Assembly: GCF_045689235.1 (NCBI RefSeq)
Contig: NZ_CP136864.1
Location: 2,914,001-2,978,000 of the forward strand
Direction of reading: 5' to 3'
From: Congregibacter variabilis
GTDB lineage: Bacteria; Pseudomonadota; Gammaproteobacteria; Pseudomonadales; Halieaceae
DNA: 64,000 bases
Shown: positions 57,912-64,000 of the stretch, in pieces
Layout of the letters: each line of letters opens with the position of its first letter
Numbering within the stretch: position 1 is the stretch's first letter
The notes under the pieces: model-generated
The model's database searches: none
What the model was told of the DNA's origin: nothing
What the model saw: only the letters and a program-made list of their open reading frames with translations
Translations under genes and position numbers: made by a program

Positions 57912-60365
57912 CTACCCTGGCTGTGAATCGTCTGAGGACATGAGTGCGCGCCAGATGTTGGTTTTTTCCCAGTCGACTATCCATTGATTGAACTCCTGAG
58001 CGCACATGGGGCGTGCGATACCAAATCCCTGGCCATAGATGCACTGCATATTGACCAGAGCTCTAGCATGGGCAACGCTGCTAACGCCCTCGGCAACTAC
58101 GTTGCGACCAAGGCCCAGGCAGAGACTTATGATAGAAGAGACGATAGCCGCGTCTTCTTCGCTTTCAAGCATGTCGCGCACAAAGCTAGTGTCAATTTTG
58201 ACCGTGCTTACGGGCAATCGACGCAGGTGTGTGAGTGAGGAAAACCCAGTACCAAAATCGTCCAAAGAAAACCGGATACCAAATGTATTAGCCATGGTGA
58301 TGATCTTGGCGACTGCATTGACGTCATCAAGAGCACTGGTCTCAAGAATTTCGATTTCGAGAAGCTGTCCTGCGGTTTTTTCAGATGACTGCATCTTCGC
58401 AACAATAGAGTCGATAAAGTTGTTTTGCCGCAGGTGAACACCAGCAATGTTAACGCTTATAGGCAAACATACCTTTGATTGCAGCTCCAAATCGATCTGC
58501 TTTATAGCTTCGGTGATAACCCAGTCACCAAACTCCAGATGTAAGTTCTCTCGATCAATCAGTGGCAGGAATTCCGCAGGTTGAAGTAGCCCCCTTTGGG
58601 GGTGATTCCATCGCGAGAGGGCTTCAGCTCCCACTATCTCACCGGAGATAAGATTGATTTTGGGTTGATAAAAAATTTCAAACTCACCGCGGGCAAGCGC
58701 GGCTTCAACGTTGCCCCGGGTTTCTGACACGCGCAGCAGGCCCCGATCGAAGACATGGAGCCTCCGTTTGCCCTGTTGTTTTGCTTCATACATCGCTTGA
58801 TCCGCGCAGCGAATCAGCATGCCGGAATCTTCACCATCCAGGGGATAGCGCGCGATGCCGATGCTTGCAGAGCCTGCTATTTCGCGACCATCGACATTCA
58901 CCGACTGTGCGGCGGCCTCCAGAAGGCGTTGGCTGACGGGATTTAGGTCCTCAAGATCATCCAGGTTGGTCACCAGGGCGATAAATTCGTCCCCGCCAAT
59001 ACGTGCAAGAGTATCTGTCTCTCGCAGTGCAAGTTGCATGTTTTCGGCGATGCCGATGAGAAAACCATCGCCCGTGGCGTGGCCGTAGGCATCGTTGATA
59101 CTTTTAAAGCTGTCAATATCGATGTAGGCAAGAGCAAGATGCTGTCCCGAACGCTCGCAGTTTGCTAAGGACTGCTCCAATCTATCTTCAAACAAATGCC
59201 GATTGACCAATCCAGTGAGTGGGTCAAAGTTGGCAATCTTCTGCAGTTCTTTTTCGTGATGTTTTAACGCCGTGATATCGGAATACAGGCAAACGTAGTG
59301 ATGGATGCTTCCTTCTTCATCAATTACCGCATTGATACGACACTGCTCCGCGTATTGTGTCCCATCGAAATTGCTGTGCCTGACTTCGCCTTCGTAGAAT
59401 CCATCTTCCATCACAGCGCGCCAAAGCCCATCAAAATCGCAGCTATCTCCCAGTTCGCGCCGAATCGACTGTAGAGAGCGACCCATGATGTCAGTTTTGT
59501 GAAGGGCGGTTGATCTTTCGAAGGCTTGATTGACGTCTATGATGTTGCGACTGGCATCGAGTATGACAATGCTTTCGGCGGCGCTTTCAAAGACGCTGGC
59601 CGACAGTGATTTACGCTGCAGAAGGTCAATTTCTACACTTACATCACGAGCAACGCCATACAGCCCTACGAGTGCTCTTTGCTCATTTAAAATCGGGTAC
59701 TTGCGATTATCCACCCAGCCTTTTCTACCATCTTTGTGCAAGTAGGGTTGCAACTCCTTTGCCATGCGAAGAGTGCTATAGACCTTTGTCTCCAGAGCGT
59801 AATAAAGATCGGCGGAATCTTCGGCAAAAAGGTCATAGTCGGACTTGTTTGCAAATTCAGTCCAATGATTGATACCGGGACACAGCGCCACCATGCTTTG
59901 GCTGCCTGCCAGAAGTATGTGATGGGTGTCTTTGAAAAATATGTAGTCATCTGTAGATTCCATGATCGTGCGCATCATGGTCTGCATTTCGTCCTGCTGC
60001 ATTTCGTTTTGCAGCAACGATGGCTTACGCCGAGCATCCTGAATCTCCAGAACTACGGCTTGCCGCTGTTTGATGTCAGGATTCGTAGAAGCAGCACTGA
60101 CAGTGGCCACAAGGACTCTATATTTTCCCCCGGCATCGCGCATGCGAAAGTTTTGCCGCATCGCCTCGCCGCGGTACCCTTGATAAACGAAGTTGCTTAG
60201 CAGTGCCTGATCCTCTGGATGCAGGCTGGCTTGGAATTCACCGGGGCTGGCGAGTAAGGCCTCTCTCGATACGCCGATTACCGAATCGCTATAATTTACA
60301 ACATCATGAACAGCAAGATTGTGGTCGATGGCCAGCAATACAGCAGTGTTGGCCTGAGCGGTCAT
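57912..60365 (-). CDS. PAS-GGDEF-EAL cyclic-di-GMP protein
   Basis: An 817-residue signalling protein. Three PAS-like regions occupy about residues 1-370. A GGDEF domain follows, with RIGGDEF near residue 455 preserving the catalytic motif. The EAL domain has EALSRW near residue 582 and DDFGTGFSSL later, also with catalytic residues. It could both make and degrade cyclic-di-GMP, the balance being set by PAS inputs. Its ATG overlaps the SIMPL gene stop, so it is the third gene of a cysteine-synthase operon. Confidence 0.93.
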   Translation of the reverse strand: MTAQANTAVLLAIDHNLAVHDVVNYSDSVIGVSREALLASPGEFQASLHPEDQALLSNFVYQGYRGEAMRQNFRMRDAGGKYRVLVATVSAASTNPDIKQRQAVVLEIQDARRKPSLLQNEMQQDEMQTMMRTIMESTDDYIFFKDTHHILLAGSQSMVALCPGINHWTEFANKSDYDLFAEDSADLYYALETKVYSTLRMAKELQPYLHKDGRKGWVDNRKYPILNEQRALVGLYGVARDVSVEIDLLQRKSLSASVFESAAESIVILDASRNIIDVNQAFERSTALHKTDIMGRSLQSIRRELGDSCDFDGLWRAVMEDGFYEGEVRHSNFDGTQYAEQCRINAVIDEEGSIHHYVCLYSDITALKHHEKELQKIANFDPLTGLVNRHLFEDRLEQSLANCERSGQHLALAYIDIDSFKSINDAYGHATGDGFLIGIAENMQLALRETDTLARIGGDEFIALVTNLDDLEDLNPVSQRLLEAAAQSVNVDGREIAGSASIGIARYPLDGEDSGMLIRCADQAMYEAKQQGKRRLHVFDRGLLRVSETRGNVEAALARGEFEIFYQPKINLISGEIVGAEALSRWNHPQRGLLQPAEFLPLIDRENLHLEFGDWVITEAIKQIDLELQSKVCLPISVNIAGVHLRQNNFIDSIVAKMQSSEKTAGQLLEIEILETSALDDVNAVAKIITMANTFGIRFSLDDFGTGFSSLTHLRRLPVSTVKIDTSFVRDMLESEEDAAIVSSIISLCLGLGRNVVAEGVSSVAHARALVNMQCIYGQGFGIARPMCAQEFNQWIVDWEKTNIWRALMSSDDSQPG

Positions 60366-61063
60366 TGAAGATAATACTCAAAGGTACTCACCACCCTGAG
60401 ACGTTTTTCTCGGCTGGATGCGCTGTCGTAGGGGTTGCCGCTGGTTCCGCTGATTTGAATGATGCCCTGATTGGCACTTTTAAGGCCGCCCAGGCTGGCA
60501 CCAGATTCATTGGCAAACTTGATGGCCTGCGCCCGGGCGTTTTCAGTGGCTGCTTTAAGCAAGGGCGCTTTGGCGTCGTTAAATGCCCGCAGCGCGTAGC
60601 TGGGACCTGTGCCCAGATCCAGCTGCACTCCCGCTGCGATAAGTGGGTCGGTGGCCAGTGCTGCCGCTGCCACTGCTGCTACACGCGCACTATTAACAAT
60701 AACCAGTGCAGACCCGCTATAGCGAGTGGGGCTGTTTGACGACGCGTACTCCCGCGAATAGGCGTCGGTGACAAACAGGGGGCGTATTTCCATTTCTGAG
60801 CTGGTAAAGCCAAGTCCATGAAGGAACTCAACCAGTTTGTCCCGATCAGTTGCGAGAGACTTTTGTACCGATAAAAAGCTGTCGCCGGCCCGGCGTACGG
60901 TGAGGGGCCAAGTGACGTAGTCGCTGTCCACGCTCTGTTCGGCCAATCCTTTAATCACGATGCTTCGATCGGCCATCCGAAAACGTTCCAGACCGTTACC
61001 AATAAAGGCGCCGCCGGTGATCAACCCCAGGGCGATGATGACTGCCAGAAAAGTGTTGTGCAT
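60362..61063 (-). CDS. SIMPL-domain (DUF541) protein
   Basis: A 233-residue protein with an N-terminal hydrophobic anchor (LAVIIALGLITGGAFIGNGL) followed by a SIMPL domain (VIKGLAEQSVDSDYVTWPLT, EMEIRPLFVTDAYS). These are cell-envelope proteins of unknown function, some forming rings. It lies between the cysteine synthase and the cyclic-di-GMP protein, overlapping the latter by four bases. Confidence 0.85.
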   Translation of the reverse strand: MHNTFLAVIIALGLITGGAFIGNGLERFRMADRSIVIKGLAEQSVDSDYVTWPLTVRRAGDSFLSVQKSLATDRDKLVEFLHGLGFTSSEMEIRPLFVTDAYSREYASSNSPTRYSGSALVIVNSARVAAVAAAALATDPLIAAGVQLDLGTGPSYALRAFNDAKAPLLKAATENARAQAIKFANESGASLGGLKSANQGIIQISGTSGNPYDSASSREKRLRVVSTFEYYLQ

Positions 61064-61074
61064 ATTGGCGGCCC

Positions 61075-62145
61075 TTAGCTGACCTGGTATCCCGGGGTTG
61101 ATTTAGACAATGTGATTTCTTCGTCGGTCATTGTCTCTGCAACGCCATCGAACAGGGGCGTGGAGAGATAGCGTTCCCCGGTGTCCGGCAGCATGACCAG
61201 AATAACCGAACCTTCGGGCGCAGTTTCGGCGACTTGCATGGCAATGGCGAGCGTAGAGCCTCCAGATACTCCGGTAAAAATGCCTTCTTCTGCCGCGAGT
61301 CGTCGTGACCAGGCCATGCCGTCAGCGCCCACCACAGGTAGCAGTTCATCGTAGAAACCTTTGTCCAGCGTTTCCTGAAGCACCAGAGGGATAAAATCTG
61401 GCGTCCAGCCTTGAATCGGATGGGGCTCGAAAGCCGGGTGACTCACCGTTGGGGATCCCTGCTCATCGCGCTCTTGCGCGTGCCCTGAGGCCACGATGGC
61501 GGCGTTCGCCGGTTCGGTAAGGATGATCTTAACTTCCGGGCGCTGTTCTCGGAGCACGCGGGCAACGCCGGTAACGGTACCACCAGTGCCGTAGCCCGTT
61601 ACCCAGTAGTCCAGCCTTTGGCCCTCAAAATCCGCGACGATTTCCTGCCCCGTGGTGTTTTCGTGGATATCCGGGTTATCACGGGTCTCGAATTGCCTTG
61701 CAAAGAACCAACCATTAGCCTCGGCCAGTTCTTTCGCTTTGTTATACATACCAAGCCCCTTGTGTTCCTTGGGAGTCAGCACAACCTTTGCGCCGAGAAA
61801 ACGCATGAGCTTTCGCCGCTCCACCGAGAAGCTGTCGGCCATGGTTATCACCAGAGGGTAGCCTTTGGCAGCGCACACCATGGCTAGCCCGATACCCGTG
61901 TTTCCAGAAGTGGCTTCTACAACAGTTTGGCCGGGTTTAAGTCGCCCCTCACGCTCCGCCGCCTCGATAATATTCAAGGCCAGACGATCTTTTACGGAGC
62001 CTCCGGGATTAAAGGCCTCGGCCTTGACGTACATGCTGACGTGTTTAGGCGCTATTCGGTTGATGCGAATACAGGGGGTGTCTCCGATTGTTTCCAAAAT
62101 GTCGTCGTAGAGACGGCCGCGGCCCTGAGTTTTTCTGATATCCAT
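61075..62145 (-). CDS. PLP-dependent cysteine synthase family protein
   Basis: A 356-residue fold-type II enzyme. The PLP lysine is in NPGGSVKDRLA, the phosphate-binding and substrate loops are EATSGNTGIGLA and GYGTGGTVTG, and FTGVSGGSTLA is later. It would make cysteine from O-acetylserine and sulfide, or act in the reverse pathway as a cystathionine-synthase-like enzyme. The size is slightly above CysK. First gene of the three-gene operon, divergent from the TPR-like gene. Confidence 0.9.
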   Translation of the reverse strand: MDIRKTQGRGRLYDDILETIGDTPCIRINRIAPKHVSMYVKAEAFNPGGSVKDRLALNIIEAAEREGRLKPGQTVVEATSGNTGIGLAMVCAAKGYPLVITMADSFSVERRKLMRFLGAKVVLTPKEHKGLGMYNKAKELAEANGWFFARQFETRDNPDIHENTTGQEIVADFEGQRLDYWVTGYGTGGTVTGVARVLREQRPEVKIILTEPANAAIVASGHAQERDEQGSPTVSHPAFEPHPIQGWTPDFIPLVLQETLDKGFYDELLPVVGADGMAWSRRLAAEEGIFTGVSGGSTLAIAMQVAETAPEGSVILVMLPDTGERYLSTPLFDGVAETMTDEEITLSKSTPGYQVS

Positions 62146-62271
62146 CGAGAATCTCTCCCTGAGGCTGTAAGCTCTACTTTGTTACTGATCACCCCCTTGC
62201 GGGTGGGGCGTATAGCCAAGAGCCTGATGCAAAATTGTTGTCTTAAAGCTTACACCAAAGAGAAGGCAAAT

Positions 62272-63525
62272 TTGTCTGAAAATCGACGCCGGGTATTGTG
62301 GCCGTTACTGTCACTGCTGTTGTTTGTGACCTTTTCGGCGCAGGCCCATTTGCCAGAGTACTTTGGCCGTAAGTATGTCTTGATATCTGAAAAATTCTCG
62401 CCGGCTGCCAGGCCTTGTGAGGGCGATCGGCAACTCATGCGTGAAGAGGCAAATCGCTTACAGGATGAACTCGATACTGCGGTACTTGAGGCGGGAGCGT
62501 ACAACCCCGGTTTATCCGACCCCATAGGCGAGCTTGGAAAGCTGTATTCCTCGCAGTGCAACCACCCGGCTGCTTTGGATGCGTATCGCAAAGCTCTGCA
62601 GATTGTCAGAGTGAACGATGGTCTTATGACCCCTGCTCAGATCCCGTACTTAAAAGCCCTGGCAGATAGCTATCAGGCCATCGGGGATTTTGATTCAGCG
62701 CAGCAAAGTATGCGCTCGGTGTTTCGAATTCATGACATGGGGCAGGGCGAGCTTGACGCAGCTGCAACCAGCGACAGTCTGGCGTATTTCGCCCGTGCGC
62801 GGTCTATTTTTATTGATCCACGCTCTCGCGGTGAAATGAATCTCTTCTTTGAAGCCTTCAAGGACAATGAGCATATGCTCGAGGCGCAGTTGGAGCGCGA
62901 TGAGCTGAACTATGCCGTGCGTGAGTCCCTTACGCTGAGTCATCTGCGTAACCTTTATCTGCTGCTAGGGACTGATTTTGTGCTCATGTCAGGAATTTCG
63001 GGAGATGCGACGAGCCCTGCCGTGGACTTTATGCAGCGCAGTCAGATGCTGACCTACGGCAAAGGCCGAAAATTACTCGAAGGTCTTTTGGAGTCGGCGC
63101 TTGATCAGCCCGACGCCGTACGCGCTATGTTGTATTTTCGCCTGGGGAACTGGCAGCAATGGAATGCCAAATGGGGTCAGGCTTGTGATAGCTATGCACT
63201 GGCGTGGGACTTAGCTGCTGATGAGGACGGTGTGTCGCTGCGCGAGCAGATGTCTCAGCCTGCCGAACTCCCTGAGGATCCGGAGTTATGGTTGTCGCTC
63301 CTCGACCCCGATATCGCTGTGAAGGCGGTCATCGCTGCAGACTTTCGCGTCTCAGCACGCGGTGATATATCGCGCGTTGATGCGACTGTTGAAGACGACG
63401 GAAGCAGTGGGCTCGCAGCACGAGTCGGGCGGTGGCTTCGGGACTCGCATGCGCGCCCCGCAATCATTGACGGGGCCTGCGTTGAAGCAGAACTACAAGG
63501 ACGGCGTTATCGTTTGCTCGATTAG
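62272..63525 (+). CDS. Exported TPR-like repeat protein
   Basis: A 417-residue precursor. TTG 62272 is chosen since AGAAGG lies six bases before and the basic n-region plus signal WPLLSLLLFVTFSAQAHLP then start at once; ATG 62227 is an alternative. Tetratricopeptide-like helices (HPAALDAYRKALQIVRV, ALADSYQAIGDFDSAQQSM) cover residues ~70-160, and a beta-like C-terminal domain follows with LLDPDIAVKAVIAADFRVS. No function is recognised. Possibly a cell-envelope scaffold. Confidence 0.72.
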   Translation: MSENRRRVLWPLLSLLLFVTFSAQAHLPEYFGRKYVLISEKFSPAARPCEGDRQLMREEANRLQDELDTAVLEAGAYNPGLSDPIGELGKLYSSQCNHPAALDAYRKALQIVRVNDGLMTPAQIPYLKALADSYQAIGDFDSAQQSMRSVFRIHDMGQGELDAAATSDSLAYFARARSIFIDPRSRGEMNLFFEAFKDNEHMLEAQLERDELNYAVRESLTLSHLRNLYLLLGTDFVLMSGISGDATSPAVDFMQRSQMLTYGKGRKLLEGLLESALDQPDAVRAMLYFRLGNWQQWNAKWGQACDSYALAWDLAADEDGVSLREQMSQPAELPEDPELWLSLLDPDIAVKAVIAADFRVSARGDISRVDATVEDDGSSGLAARVGRWLRDSHARPAIIDGACVEAELQGRRYRLLD

Positions 63526-63609
63526 GGTCACTACAGACGACCAGGCTCGGTATGCCTTTGCCGTTAACACCCAACAATAAAAGTACTGCGGCGTTTTGGA
63601 GACTCAACA

Positions 63610-64000
63610 ATGAATATCAAAGCGGCAATGTTTTTCTCTGCCTTGTTCCCAATGATTTCTGTGGGCGAAACTTTCGCTGAATCCGATGCTCCATCAGTAG
63701 GCTTGAAACACGCCTATTTTGGCGAGCTCCATTTACACACCTCGTATTCGCTGGACGCCTATATCGGAGGGACTCGGCTGACCCCGGCTATGGCCTATCG
63801 CTTTGCAAAAGGCGAGTCCATGACAGTCAATGGGCGGGCCCACAATATTGGACGCCCATTGGACTTTGCGGCGGTGACGGATCACGCGGAGTATCTCGGG
63901 GAGATGCAAGCAACCCAGGTCAAAGGAACGCCCGGTTATGACAACGCGAAGCTTGCGGAGCTCAGAGCTCTCAGTTCCTACGACGAGCAAGAGGCCTGGT
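63610..64000 (+). CDS. DUF3604-family protein, partial at right edge
   Basis: ATG 63610 starts a frame open to the window end, 130 residues visible. A signal peptide (FFSALFPMISVGETFA) is followed by YFGELHLHTSYSLDAY with the family HxH, then RLTPAMAYRFAKGE and AAVTDHAEYLGEM. It matches the DUF3604 protein at 35809 in order and motifs. C-terminus not seen. Confidence 0.85.
   Translation, partial: MNIKAAMFFSALFPMISVGETFAESDAPSVGLKHAYFGELHLHTSYSLDAYIGGTRLTPAMAYRFAKGESMTVNGRAHNIGRPLDFAAVTDHAEYLGEMQATQVKGTPGYDNAKLAELRALSSYDEQEAW

Overview
The window looks like chromosome from a marine, aerobic gammaproteobacterium. A lineage such as Halieaceae (OM60/NOR5) would fit. This is inferred from gene content: a SoxCD-containing thiosulfate-oxidation cluster, secreted sulfatases, a TTQ amine dehydrogenase, TsgA-like and GPH transporters, a membrane pyrophosphatase and DUF3604 proteins. 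No ribosomal or marker gene allows firm placement. Coding density is high. No gap between genes exceeds about 225 bases, so no long empty stretch needs description. I saw no tRNA, rRNA, insertion sequence, CRISPR array or prophage.

1-14.8 kb is a sulfur island, preceded by a cation:proton antiporter cut by the left edge. It holds a split YeeE/YedE transporter, a divergent metallo-beta-lactamase-fold protein, a secreted histidine-rich repeat protein, a FadL-type outer-membrane channel and a YgaV/SqrR/BigR-like ArsR repressor. The repressor is divergent from a complete soxCDXYZAKB operon (order C-D-X-Y-Z-A-K-B). After soxB come a DUF302 protein, an alpha/beta hydrolase and a secreted DsrE-like protein. 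Thiosulfate would be bound and oxidised on the SoxYZ swinging arm by SoxAX, SoxB and SoxCD in the periplasm. YeeE/YedE and the repressor would handle uptake and sensing of sulfur species.

14.8-35 kb is a mosaic of short operons. It contains a thioesterase, a trans-aconitate methyltransferase with no ordinary start codon, a GPH-family transporter and an alkylsulfatase. It also has a patatin, an ELM1-like plus polysaccharide deacetylase pair, and a DUF1295/LpxL-like/DJ-1 operon. An HD-domain possible diiron oxygenase, an SDR and a TsgA-like transporter with a 2OG-Fe oxygenase follow. The stretch ends with a nucleoside hydrolase/NDH-2-like/CPXCG operon, another thioesterase, a DoxX-like protein and an arylsulfatase.

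35-49.6 kb has two tiny convergent membrane proteins, a DUF4124 protein, DUF3604, HupE/UreJ and a very large sortilin-like beta-propeller protein. Next is an aralkylamine/methylamine dehydrogenase cluster (heavy subunit, E, D, light subunit, cytochrome c) bracketed by two paralogous purine-type phosphoribosyltransferases. An NCS2 purine permease and an MtaD-like amidohydrolase follow. With the nucleoside hydrolase at 29 kb they suggest purine salvage.

49.6-64 kb holds a membrane pyrophosphatase, a fatty acid desaturase, and a PaaX-like regulator ahead of YghU-like, START-domain and isoquinoline-oxidoreductase-like (2Fe-2S plus molybdopterin) genes. A cysteine synthase/SIMPL/GGDEF-EAL operon, a TPR-like secreted protein and the start of a second DUF3604 gene, cut by the right edge, complete the window.
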